Source of the DNA: a virus | Length of the DNA stretch: 64,000 nucleotides | Virus record (IMG/VR): IMGVR_UViG_3300032267_000607 | Span: 80,835 to 144,834 of that record | Direction: 5' to 3' (one strand) | Part shown: positions 28,822 to 37,781 of the stretch, in pieces | Layout of the letters: each line of letters begins with the position of its first letter | Numbering within the stretch: position 1 is the first letter of the stretch | Notes under the pieces: model-generated | Told to the model about the DNA's origin: nothing | Databases searched by the model: none | Seen by the model: the letters and a program-made list of their open reading frames with translations, nothing else | Position numbers and translations under genes: made by a program

Positions 28822-29271
28822 TTATTTACTATTGTCTAATCCTAAGTCTTTTTCTGTTAAAATAATGAACTTTTGATTACGATCTAAAGCATACTCTTTT
28901 GCAGCTTTCCATTTAGCTGAATTAACTATAAAATTATGACATTCTTTCAAATACCTACGTGTTTGGCTTCCAGGATATTCAGGCTGAATAGTTTGAGAAT
29001 ATGGTTTGATTTCAACTAAATAAGTCTTAAGAGTATTAGTTTCTTTATCTTTAATAGTGACTGAAAAGTCAACGAAATATCTATGTATTCTTTTATCAAT
29101 AGGAGAGCGATAGGGTACAATAACTTCCTCACTCTTCCAAGAAACTACTGCTGGATTTTTATCGCACCAAAGAGCGAATCTTGTTTCCCAAGATGAACGT
29201 AAATAGATTGATGTAGGGTCGCCTACATACTTCTCAGGGAATATTGGTTTATATCGTCTAGTGTGAAACAT
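28822..29271 (-). CDS. gp4: Head completion protein gp4
   Basis: A 149-residue homologue of T4 gp4 (150 residues), a TnsA-like endonuclease-fold protein that finishes the head after DNA packaging. The fold's marks are visible: SSWETRFALWCDKNP near the N terminus, then YFVDFSVTI with the metal-binding Asp and TYLVEIKPYSQT with the E-x-K. It is the first gene of the minus block and starts only 25 bases from the divergent gp48 gene. Confidence 0.87.
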   Translation of the reverse strand: MFHTRRYKPIFPEKYVGDPTSIYLRSSWETRFALWCDKNPAVVSWKSEEVIVPYRSPIDKRIHRYFVDFSVTIKDKETNTLKTYLVEIKPYSQTIQPEYPGSQTRRYLKECHNFIVNSAKWKAAKEYALDRNQKFIILTEKDLGLDNSK

Positions 29272-29289
29272 AATTAATAAGGACTCAAC

Positions 29290-29297
29290 TATTTATA
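29290..29297 (-). promoter_or_regulatory. T4-type late promoter TATAAATA (minus strand)
   Basis: On the minus strand this reads TATAAATA, the exact T4 late -10 element, 18 bases before the gp4 ATG. It lies in the 25-base gap between divergent gp4 and gp48 and touches the first base of the gp48 ATG on the other strand. Confidence 0.6.
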
Positions 29298-30469
29298 TGT
29301 CTATTTTAAACTCAACCACTCCAACAGCTAACTTTGGTGATTATGGCGATTCAGTATATCGCACAAAACAGTTCATGTATCCAACTGATTTACTATCAGT
29401 AGATCCAAATAAAAATGAATATGGTGGTCAATACATGATGATTTATATTAACGTCACATCAGATTCTACATTCACAAGAGCAGATGAACAACAATCAGCA
29501 ATACCAAATATAAGTAAAAGAGTAGGAAAAGAATTATCAGGAGTAAAAGCATCAGGATTGTTAAAAAAAGAAAGTATTATTTCAGCAATAGCTTTGGCTG
29601 GTGGAGTAGCAGGTGGTGCTGGTGGAGCAATCGCAGCAGGAGCTCCAGGAGGAATAGTTGGTGGAGGAGTAGGTGCTGTTTTAGCAGGAGCATTAGGTGT
29701 ATCATTAGGAGGTGATTTTTCTAAACCAAGAAAAAGATTATTAACAGCTATCGCTTTACATATACCAAATAATATTGCTATAAATTATGGTGTTAATTAT
29801 GGTGAAGCTGATGGAGCTCTTACTGATTTAGTAATGAGAGGAATTGATACAGGGGCAGCAGGTTTAGAAGCATTAATCACAAGTCCAGGAGGAGCAGGAA
29901 AAGAAGTTTTTAACAACATAGGAAAAAGTGGAATCGGTGGAGGATTACAAGGTCAAGCACTTAATGTTTTAGGAGACACAGGAAAGATTATAGGAAAACT
30001 AGCAGGTGTTGCTTCTAATCCAAAAAAAGAACAAATATTTGAAGGTGTGCCTTTTAGATCATTCAGTTATACATATGATTTTTATCCTCGTAGTGAAGAA
30101 GAATCAGAGAATGTTAAAAGAATACTTGATGAATTAAAATATCACATGCATCCTAATTTTAAAGATGATGCTGGTTTTTTATTTGAATATCCAGCAGAGT
30201 TTGATATATTCTTTATGCATAAAGGACAAGAGAATAAATTTATACACAAACATAGATCAGCTGTACTAGAATCAATGTCTGTTAATTATGCACCGAATGG
30301 TCAATTCTCATCATTTCCTAATGGTTCACCAACATCATATCAAGCCACATTAAATTTCAAAGAAGTTTCAATTATTACAAAAGAAGCTTTAGAAAATATG
30401 GGTGAAGTTCAACAAAGAAACACAAACAGTCCTGTAAGAAACTTTGGTGGACAAGCTGATACATTTTAA
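29297..30469 (+). CDS. gp48: Baseplate tail-tube cap gp48
   Basis: A 390-residue gp48 homologue (T4: 364), which sits on the hub and, with gp54, forms the platform for the tail tube. The N terminus (DYGDSVYRTKQFMYPTDL) and C terminus (FRSFSYTYDFYPRSEEESENV and MSVNYAPNGQFSSF) are typical. Between them is a very Gly/Ala-rich insertion (about residues 95-135) that may form a flexible or membrane-seeking helix. AAGGA lies 13 bases before the ATG. First gene of the plus-strand baseplate run. Confidence 0.85.
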   Translation: MSILNSTTPTANFGDYGDSVYRTKQFMYPTDLLSVDPNKNEYGGQYMMIYINVTSDSTFTRADEQQSAIPNISKRVGKELSGVKASGLLKKESIISAIALAGGVAGGAGGAIAAGAPGGIVGGGVGAVLAGALGVSLGGDFSKPRKRLLTAIALHIPNNIAINYGVNYGEADGALTDLVMRGIDTGAAGLEALITSPGGAGKEVFNNIGKSGIGGGLQGQALNVLGDTGKIIGKLAGVASNPKKEQIFEGVPFRSFSYTYDFYPRSEEESENVKRILDELKYHMHPNFKDDAGFLFEYPAEFDIFFMHKGQENKFIHKHRSAVLESMSVNYAPNGQFSSFPNGSPTSYQATLNFKEVSIITKEALENMGEVQQRNTNSPVRNFGGQADTF

Positions 30470-30480
30470 AGGAGATAACA

Positions 30481-30996
30481 ATGTACTTTAGAAAATTTCC
30501 AAAAATATATTATACTCTACGAGAAAAAAACGTAGATGTATTTAAAATAGTCACAGACATAACAGCAAATGTTAGAATAAGAAAAGCAGCACTTTCTAAT
30601 ATAACTATATGGGAAAGTTATGATATACGTGAAGGAGAAACACCTGAAATTATTGCTGAGAAGTTCTATAAAGATGCTACATTACATTGGGTGATTATGC
30701 TAGTAAATAATCGTTATAATATGTATAATGATTTCCCTTTATCATATAATGAGTTAATGTCATATGTAGATAAAAAATATCCTGGAGTACAAAACCAAAT
30801 TAAAGAATATAGAGTAGATGGATATGTGGTTGATAGTAATGTGATTGGAGCTGTCGGAATTACAAATAAAGAATATGAAGTTGAAAAGAACGAAGCTAAA
30901 AGAAGAATTAAAATTATAGCACCAGCACTTATTAACACTGTAGTTCAAGAATTAAATGATTTAATGAGTGATGCTAATGGTCAAACTTTAGTATAA
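30481..30996 (+). CDS. gp53: Baseplate wedge protein gp53
   Basis: A 171-residue homologue of T4 gp53 (196 residues), which joins baseplate wedges together. AAAGGAGATA precedes the ATG. The N terminus YFRKFPKIYY and the middle LysM-like segment (REGETPEIIAEKFYKDATLHWVIMLVN, in parts) are the family's marks. Lies directly between gp48 and the hub gene, as in other marine T4-like phages. Confidence 0.88.
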   Translation: MYFRKFPKIYYTLREKNVDVFKIVTDITANVRIRKAALSNITIWESYDIREGETPEIIAEKFYKDATLHWVIMLVNNRYNMYNDFPLSYNELMSYVDKKYPGVQNQIKEYRVDGYVVDSNVIGAVGITNKEYEVEKNEAKRRIKIIAPALINTVVQELNDLMSDANGQTLV

Positions 30997-31000
30997 AATT

Positions 31001-32263
31001 ATGAATAAAATATCATACGCAGGTGATGTAGAAACTAAACAGATTGATCTAGTTGGTAAATATTCAACAGTTAGTTTAATTGCACTTTTTAATCAAGTAG
31101 AAATTTACGAAGACTTATTCTCTCCTTTTATTACAGGAACTATTACAATTTCAGAATCATTTGATTTAATTAATAATCTCCCATTAATTGGAGAAGAGTT
31201 TTTAATTTTAGATATAACAACTCCTGGATTTGAGAAAAGAATTAAAGGAAGATTTTATGTATTTAAATGTTCTGAAAAAGTAGCAATAAGAGATAAGTTA
31301 TCAGGATATACTTTACATTTCATTTCAATAGATGCTATAAACGATTTAAATATTCGTTTGAATAATGCTTGGTCTGGTTTTTGTTCAGATATAGCTTTTC
31401 GTTTAATCGCTAAAGATAAATCTGGTGTTCAAACAGAAAAACCAATTAATATAGAAGATACAATTAATGGTATAAAATTTGTTTGTAATAATTGGTCTCC
31501 TGTTAAAGCGATTAATTATGTAGCTGAGAAGAGTGTAAACAAAGATGGAATATCATCTTATTTATTTTTTGAAAATAGAGAAGGATTTAATTTCGTTTCA
31601 CTTCATACACTATATCAAGGAAACCCTATTCAAGATTTTATATTTGATAATTACGAAAGAACAGAGACTAATGTAGGTGATACTATACGTGATGCTGAAC
31701 AAGATTACAGACGTATCATTACAATGTCTATGCCAAGTGGATTTGATTTTATAGATAGACTTTCTAAAGGTATGTTCACTTCTAATCTTACAAGTTATGA
31801 CATGGTGACAAAAAGATTTAAAAGACAATATTTTTCGTATCAAGAAGAATTTAATAAAATACCACACTTAAATAAATTTCCATTAAATAGCACAGAAGTT
31901 ATTTCTGCTCCAGATAGTTTAGTATATAATAAAATAAAACACACAGCTATGCATAATGGGTTTGATGACATATCAAATAGTGATAAATTTCTTTTTAGAT
32001 TATCAGCACTCGCAAACACACAAGGGTTTAAATTAAGAGTTGAAACTCTCGGAAGAACAGATTATACAGTTGGTAAAGTTATTTCATTAAAAACATTTAG
32101 AATAGAAACTGTTAATGATAAGTCAAATGATTTAGTAGATCCAACATACACTGGTAAATATTTAATATCAGCAGTTAAACACACTGTAGCTGGAAATAAA
32201 CATACTTGTACTTTAGAATTAATTAAAGATAGTTTATCACAAGGTATTGGAGAATTAGCATAA
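31001..32263 (+). CDS. gp27: Baseplate hub protein gp27
   Basis: A 420-residue hub protein that forms the trimeric ring holding gp5. The N terminus (STVSLIALFNQVEIYEDLFSP, in parts) and the alternating beta pattern match the gp27/GpD tube-like double-barrel fold, and the gene precedes gp5 with a 1-base overlap. T4 gp27 is 391 residues. By eye the similarity is to the marine T4-like hub family rather than to T4 itself. Confidence 0.8.
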   Translation: MNKISYAGDVETKQIDLVGKYSTVSLIALFNQVEIYEDLFSPFITGTITISESFDLINNLPLIGEEFLILDITTPGFEKRIKGRFYVFKCSEKVAIRDKLSGYTLHFISIDAINDLNIRLNNAWSGFCSDIAFRLIAKDKSGVQTEKPINIEDTINGIKFVCNNWSPVKAINYVAEKSVNKDGISSYLFFENREGFNFVSLHTLYQGNPIQDFIFDNYERTETNVGDTIRDAEQDYRRIITMSMPSGFDFIDRLSKGMFTSNLTSYDMVTKRFKRQYFSYQEEFNKIPHLNKFPLNSTEVISAPDSLVYNKIKHTAMHNGFDDISNSDKFLFRLSALANTQGFKLRVETLGRTDYTVGKVISLKTFRIETVNDKSNDLVDPTYTGKYLISAVKHTVAGNKHTCTLELIKDSLSQGIGELA

Positions 32264-35220
32264 TGAAAATATTTATTGGTAAAGTTGAAAACAGAAATGA
32301 TCCTTTAAAACTTGGTAGATGTCAAGTGAGAGTAATGGGTGTTCATGATGAAAACCCTGCAATACTTCCCACAATAGATTTACCATGGGCTATGCCTATA
32401 TCACCAGTCAATTCAGCATCAAGTGCTGGTATTGGTGTATCACCAACAGGAATAGTTTTAGGAAGTATAGTTCTTGTCACATTCACTGATAAAGATGATC
32501 AAACTCCAGTCATACTTGGTACACTTGCAGGTGTTCCGCAAAATCAAAATAATTCTTTAGTTCTTAAACCATCTGATAGAAAAGGAAATATAAACACAGC
32601 AGTAAAGATTGGTTCTGATGGTGTTTCAAAACTTGTATCAGGTCAAATAGATTCAAATGTAAACACAATTAATGCTGTTGCCACAAGAAGTGGTGGCGAT
32701 GTAGAAACAGCAGCACAAGTATCTGAAGATTCTAAAGCTTTATTGAGAGGAGATTTAGAGATAGAAAAAGCAAGACCTCTTTCTACTTTCACTGTATCAG
32801 ATGATAGTGTAAAAGATATTATAAAAAATACTTCATTCACTGATGTTGCTGTTCCGATTACAGACTCATCTGGTAAAGTAATTAAAACTGTAATTGGATA
32901 TGGACAAGACACATATCAAGGAAAACCTGTCACAACTTCTTATCCAGGAAGTATAGACAAAGCAACTGCTGAAACAGAATTCAAAAACTATTTACAAACA
33001 GATGTGGCTGATAAACTTACAAGTGTTGTAAGAGCACCAGTCAATCAAGAAATGTTTGATTCATTATTAAGTGTAGCATCAGATATCGGTGTAGAAAATT
33101 TCTCTAATTCGTCAATCCCTAAATTAATCAATTCATTAGACTATCAAGGAGCAGCAGGTGCTATTCAAGGAATAGGAAATGAAAAGAGTTTTGATAACGT
33201 ATTAGGTGGTGTCACATCAGCATCTTTAGATTCTTCTATCACAACAGGAAAAGAATTATTCGCAAATTTAACAGACGGAACAGATTTAACTGGAACTATT
33301 ACAGGTTCAGTTCAAAATATATCAGGAAACCTTTTAAATAGTTTGGGAGGTAATGCTGAATCTATAACTTCAAATTTAACTAACATAGCAGATGGTTCTT
33401 TATCAGGTATATCGACTGTCTTATCTGATTCAGGTATTGGAAATATTTTAAATAGTTCAACTGGTATTTCAAATATATCAAACGTTTTGAATACAACAGA
33501 CATTGGTGCTACAGTGACAAATGTATTAGGTGGTGTAAGTGGAAATATTTCTTCTGCTATATCAAATATAACTTCAGGTAATGTAGCAAATTTACTCGGA
33601 GGATTTGGTGGTTTTAGTTTAGGTGGAGCAGGTGGTTCATTATTCGGTGGTAAATCATCAACTAAAAAAGCAAGACGATCAGCAGCAGCAAGTAAATTTA
33701 CTTCTGTTGGTTATCCAAATTTGGGTGGAACATTATTTGATGAAAATACTGCATATGTAAAACCAATTTCTGATAATGGTGAATTAGGTAATGCTGGTTT
33801 AGTTTCAAATCCAGCATCAGGATCTTTTGGTGTTGCTTCAGGATACTTAGAATATGTAAATGAGCCAGATACATCTAGATTAGCACGCCATGAGAACATA
33901 GATAAAACTTCAGTCTATGTAAAAGAATCAGCAAGAGCATTAGGTATTGAAAGATTTAATTATGATACTTGGGATCAATCTGAAATACCTTATAATGCAG
34001 AATATCCATTTAATAAAGTTGTTGAAACTGAAAGAGGACATGTATTTGAATTAGATGACACACCAAATGCTGAAAGAATTAACATATTCCATAAACGTGG
34101 AAGTTGGATGGAATGGGATCATAATGGTACATTAACTGATCGTGTAGTGGGAGATCGTTATCAATTAAGCGAAAGAAATACTTATGAATTAGTTGGTGGT
34201 ACAAAAAATTTAACAGTTTATGGTGAATTGAATGCAGTACTTAAAGCTGGAGCAAAAATAAGAATAGATGGTCCAGGAGAAGTTGTAATTAATAATGATT
34301 GTAAAGTCACAGTTGCTGGTGATATGAATTTAAATGTTGGTGGTGAATTTAGATTAGTTGCTGGACAAATACGTATGGAGTCAAAAGGAATGGCTACATT
34401 AGGTGCAGCACAAGTTTTAGAATTAGATGGTAGTAAAGTAGAAATAGCTAATGGATTTACTCCATCAGGATTAGCACATACAACAAACGAAATTATTGAT
34501 ACACAAATGCCAGTTATACCTGAATTACAAATCAATTCACGTTCAGCAAGAGAGTATTTTGTTTATGAAGTTCCTGATGAAGGAGACGCTCAAACTCATC
34601 GTGAACGCCAAATACAACGTGGTTTATATATTCGTAAGAATTTAGATTTAGGTAATGTTTCTGTTAAAACTGTACCAACAGTTAAATCAGAAATTGAAAC
34701 AGCAGAGCAAAAATGTGAATACATTTATGGGTTATCTAGCTATGAACCAAGCTTACAATTATCTGCTCGTATTCAATTAGGAGCATTAAATCGAAATGGT
34801 GGTATTCCTATTATATCACAAATGGGAGTAGATCCAAAACAAATAGTTTGTAATTTAAAAGGAATGGCAACATATCTTATTGAACCAATGAAAGATTTAT
34901 TCAAAAACGTTTTAATTGTAAATGGATATAGAAACAATCAAATTCAAGCAGGATCTCCTGAAACATCTCAACATTATACAGGTGAAGCTGTTGATATTAT
35001 ATTCTCAAGCTGGAATCGTGCTCAACATTATCAAGCAGCAATAGACTTAGCTTTATCTTTACCTTATGGATTTGATCGTATAGTATTATCGTATGCAGGT
35101 AAAAAATCAGTTTGGTTGCATTGTTCATGGAAATATACAGGAAATAGATTCGAAACATTTACTATGAGAGACCATCTAAAAGTATCAGATGGTTTATCTT
35201 TAATACCAGAGGTTAAATAA
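32263..35220 (+). CDS. gp5: Baseplate hub / tail spike gp5 with M15 peptidase and degenerate GH24 domain
   Basis: A 985-residue protein (T4 gp5: 575). Residues 1-95 are the OB-fold that binds gp27 (FIGKVENRNDPLKLGRCQVRV). Residues ~180-300 look like the GH24 lysozyme fold (TVIGYGQD at 209-216; later PVNQEMFDSLLSVASDIGV), but Ser191 stands where the catalytic Glu should be, so it is probably inactive. Residues ~300-470 are low-complexity Ser/Asn/Gly. The gp5C-like beta-helix spike follows (~residues 600-730, repeats such as GDMNLNVGGEFRL). The last ~170 residues are an M15 D,D/L,D-carboxypeptidase: S-x-H-x-x-G-x-A-x-D with H904 and D911, and H953 in WLHC. Cell-wall cutting during entry has thus moved from lysozyme to peptidase. 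Confidence 0.85.
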   Translation: MKIFIGKVENRNDPLKLGRCQVRVMGVHDENPAILPTIDLPWAMPISPVNSASSAGIGVSPTGIVLGSIVLVTFTDKDDQTPVILGTLAGVPQNQNNSLVLKPSDRKGNINTAVKIGSDGVSKLVSGQIDSNVNTINAVATRSGGDVETAAQVSEDSKALLRGDLEIEKARPLSTFTVSDDSVKDIIKNTSFTDVAVPITDSSGKVIKTVIGYGQDTYQGKPVTTSYPGSIDKATAETEFKNYLQTDVADKLTSVVRAPVNQEMFDSLLSVASDIGVENFSNSSIPKLINSLDYQGAAGAIQGIGNEKSFDNVLGGVTSASLDSSITTGKELFANLTDGTDLTGTITGSVQNISGNLLNSLGGNAESITSNLTNIADGSLSGISTVLSDSGIGNILNSSTGISNISNVLNTTDIGATVTNVLGGVSGNISSAISNITSGNVANLLGGFGGFSLGGAGGSLFGGKSSTKKARRSAAASKFTSVGYPNLGGTLFDENTAYVKPISDNGELGNAGLVSNPASGSFGVASGYLEYVNEPDTSRLARHENIDKTSVYVKESARALGIERFNYDTWDQSEIPYNAEYPFNKVVETERGHVFELDDTPNAERINIFHKRGSWMEWDHNGTLTDRVVGDRYQLSERNTYELVGGTKNLTVYGELNAVLKAGAKIRIDGPGEVVINNDCKVTVAGDMNLNVGGEFRLVAGQIRMESKGMATLGAAQVLELDGSKVEIANGFTPSGLAHTTNEIIDTQMPVIPELQINSRSAREYFVYEVPDEGDAQTHRERQIQRGLYIRKNLDLGNVSVKTVPTVKSEIETAEQKCEYIYGLSSYEPSLQLSARIQLGALNRNGGIPIISQMGVDPKQIVCNLKGMATYLIEPMKDLFKNVLIVNGYRNNQIQAGSPETSQHYTGEAVDIIFSSWNRAQHYQAAIDLALSLPYGFDRIVLSYAGKKSVWLHCSWKYTGNRFETFTMRDHLKVSDGLSLIPEVK

Positions 35221-35222
35221 AT

Positions 35223-35525
35223 ATGCCATTAGCTGCAACAATTTTAACTCTTTCTTCTGGTCATGGTTGTTTTCCAGCAAGATTACCTGCGGGACCATTT
35301 GCTTTAAAAACAACTATACAAGGATTAGCTATTCCTTTAACACTTAATACAATTTATATATCACATACATGTGGTTTAATAACACATGCTGGGTCAAGTA
35401 GAATAGTGGTATTAGGATCAAAAAAAGTCTTTATAGAAGGAAAAATGGCAGTTAGATTAGGAGACCCAATAGCCTGTGGTGATTCTGTCGGACCACTTTG
35501 TTCACCAAAAGTTAATATAGGATAA
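35223..35525 (+). CDS. PAAR-repeat tip protein
   Basis: A 100-residue PAAR protein that caps the spike made by gp5. The repeated pattern of short strands with Gly, His and Cys is seen: GHGCFPARLPAGP, then TLNTIYISHTCG, and the VFIEGKMAVRLGDPIACGD motif, which is the PAAR signature. Cys and His residues near the tip could hold an iron or zinc ion. It begins two bases after the gp5 stop, as expected for spike and tip being made together. Confidence 0.88.
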   Translation: MPLAATILTLSSGHGCFPARLPAGPFALKTTIQGLAIPLTLNTIYISHTCGLITHAGSSRIVVLGSKKVFIEGKMAVRLGDPIACGDSVGPLCSPKVNIG

Positions 35526-35532
35526 CTAAATA
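35523..35532 (+). promoter_or_regulatory. Putative late promoter (TAACTAAATA)
   Basis: Third exact copy of the ten-base element, overlapping the PAAR stop codon and lying 4 bases before the gp25 ATG. With so short a distance it may serve genes further on, or the match may partly come from the stop codon context. Confidence 0.35.
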
Positions 35533-35536
35533 CAAT

Positions 35537-35929
35537 ATGCCTACAAATACAAGAACATTTACAGATTTAGATCTTAATTTTACAGCACATCCAGTTAATA
35601 AAGATGTAGCTATAAAATATGATGAACAAGCGATTAAACAAAGTGTTCGAAATTTAATACTTACTAAAAATTTTGAAAGACCATTCCATAGCGAAATTGG
35701 TAGTCAAGTTCGTGGTTTATTATTTGAACCAGTCACTGAAATGTCTGTTTCAATTATTAAAAGAAGTATAGTAGATGTAATAAGAAATTACGAACCAAGA
35801 GTACAACTAGTTGATGTTTTTGTTAATGTTCGACCTGATGAGAATTACGTAGATATTCGTATTATATTTAAAATCATTAATACAGCTACACCAATAGAAT
35901 TAACTTTAACACTTGAAAGAACACGATAA
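35537..35929 (+). CDS. gp25: Baseplate wedge protein gp25
   Basis: A 130-residue gp25 homologue (T4: 132), a conserved wedge protein with a lysozyme-like name but no lysis role; it is the core of the sheath-anchoring site and is also found in type VI secretion (TssE). The signature NLILTKNFERPFHSEIGSQV with LLFEP is clear at residues ~38-62. Overlaps the gp6 start by one base. Confidence 0.93.
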   Translation: MPTNTRTFTDLDLNFTAHPVNKDVAIKYDEQAIKQSVRNLILTKNFERPFHSEIGSQVRGLLFEPVTEMSVSIIKRSIVDVIRNYEPRVQLVDVFVNVRPDENYVDIRIIFKIINTATPIELTLTLERTR

Positions 35930-37776
35930 TGGCAGAAACAAGTAGAAACATTAAAGTCACTGAATTAGATTTCGATGAAATAAAAAAGAATATAAAGACA
36001 TATTTAAAATCACAAAATGCATTTAGCGATTACAATTTTGAAGGATCTGGTCTTTCGATTTTATTAGATGTACTTGCTTACAACACACATTATAATGCTT
36101 TGTATTATAATTTAAGTGTTAATGAAATGTTTTTAGATAGTGCTGTTAAACGTTCATCAGTTGTAAGTCTTGCTAAATCGTTAGGATATACTCCATCATC
36201 AAGTATTGCTTCAAGAGCACTTATTGATGTGATAGTATCTAACGTGTCAGGAAATCCAACCACACTTACTATACCAGCAGGAACTTCATTTAGTTCAAAT
36301 TTTAGTGGAAGTAATTTTAATTTCTCAACTGATAGTGCATTCACTGTTTCTCGTTCAGTCACAAATACATATTCATTTTTAAATATTCCTATAATTGAAG
36401 GAAGACTATTACAAAAAACATATTCAATGGTGACGAATGGAACTTATACAATTCCAAACCTTAAATTAGATTCTTCAACAATTAAAGTGAATGTTCAAGA
36501 GGTAGCAGGCTCAGCAGCAAACACAGTATATACTCTTGCTGATAATTTCGCTACATTAACTCCAACATCACGTGTTTATTTCTTAAAAGAAAATGATGAT
36601 GGTAATTATGTTATTTCTTTTGGTGATGGTTTATTAGGATTTGCTCCAGCAAATGGTGCAAATATTCTTATAGATTATTTTGTTTGCAGTGAATCAGAAC
36701 CAAATGGTACATCTACTTTCACATACACAGGAAACGCATTCACAAATACAGCTAACTTATCAATAGTGACTAAATCGATTGCAGCAGGTGGTTCTATACC
36801 TGAATCAATAGACAGTATAAAATATAATGCTCCTAAATCTTTTACATCTCAAAATCGTGCTGTGACTGCAGAAGATTATAAAACAATTATTCCTAAATTT
36901 TATAATAACGTAGATGCTATTTCTGTTTGGGGTGGTGAAGAAAATGATCCACCAATTTATGGAAAAGCATACATTTGTATTAAACCAAAAACAGGAGATA
37001 CTCTTACATTAAGTACAAAACAAATTATAATTAAAGATATTATAAAAGGAAAGAGTTTGGTGAGTATTATTCCTGAAATAGTAGATCCTGACATATTATA
37101 CATATCAGTAAATACAAATGTATATTACAATCCTAAATTAACAACTCGTAGTGCTGACACTATAAAGAGCATTGTGTTTGATATAATTAAAAATTATAAC
37201 ACAGGTAATTTAAATAAATTTGATGCTGTATTTCGCGAATCAGCATTGTCAACTTTAATTGATACTAGCGAAAGCAGTATTGTTTCAAACATTACTAAAA
37301 TACAATTAAAGTATCTTTTAACACCACAATTTAATACGAATACAAAATATACATTCTCATTAAATAATCCAATTTATACACCAACTTCAACACAAAATGC
37401 TTCTATTTCTTTATCAACATCAGGATTTAAAATAGCAGGAAGCACATATACATATTATATCGAAGACAATGCAATCGGTAATTTAAGATTATTTTATCTT
37501 ACTGCTGCAAACGTTAAAATTTACACAACATCATATATTGGTACAGTAGATTATGCAACTGGTAAAATATCAATTGATAGCATCAATATAACACAAGGTG
37601 ACACTAATGGTAAAATAACTTTTAGAATAGAGCCTGCTTCTTATGACGTAATATCTGTTAGAAATCAATTAGCATTTATAAGAGAACAAGATATAGAAGT
37701 AAATATTATATCTGATAAAATTGCTTCTGGTGAAAGTGTATCAGGAAAAGATTTTATATTCACAAACAGTAGATAA
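35929..37776 (+). CDS. gp6: Baseplate wedge protein gp6
   Basis: A 615-residue gp6 homologue (T4: 660), which forms the inner ring dimers joining the wedges (TssF/J-like). Conserved blocks: N-terminal LDFDEIKKNIKTYL, GSGLSILLDVLAYNTHYNA at ~43-62, and AVKRSSVVSLAKSLGYTP. The C-terminal ~250 residues hold the dimerisation part (TAEDYKTIIPKFYNNVDAI). Ends 5 bases before the next wedge gene. Confidence 0.92.
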   Translation: MAETSRNIKVTELDFDEIKKNIKTYLKSQNAFSDYNFEGSGLSILLDVLAYNTHYNALYYNLSVNEMFLDSAVKRSSVVSLAKSLGYTPSSSIASRALIDVIVSNVSGNPTTLTIPAGTSFSSNFSGSNFNFSTDSAFTVSRSVTNTYSFLNIPIIEGRLLQKTYSMVTNGTYTIPNLKLDSSTIKVNVQEVAGSAANTVYTLADNFATLTPTSRVYFLKENDDGNYVISFGDGLLGFAPANGANILIDYFVCSESEPNGTSTFTYTGNAFTNTANLSIVTKSIAAGGSIPESIDSIKYNAPKSFTSQNRAVTAEDYKTIIPKFYNNVDAISVWGGEENDPPIYGKAYICIKPKTGDTLTLSTKQIIIKDIIKGKSLVSIIPEIVDPDILYISVNTNVYYNPKLTTRSADTIKSIVFDIIKNYNTGNLNKFDAVFRESALSTLIDTSESSIVSNITKIQLKYLLTPQFNTNTKYTFSLNNPIYTPTSTQNASISLSTSGFKIAGSTYTYYIEDNAIGNLRLFYLTAANVKIYTTSYIGTVDYATGKISIDSINITQGDTNGKITFRIEPASYDVISVRNQLAFIREQDIEVNIISDKIASGESVSGKDFIFTNSR

Positions 37777-37781
37777 AAACT

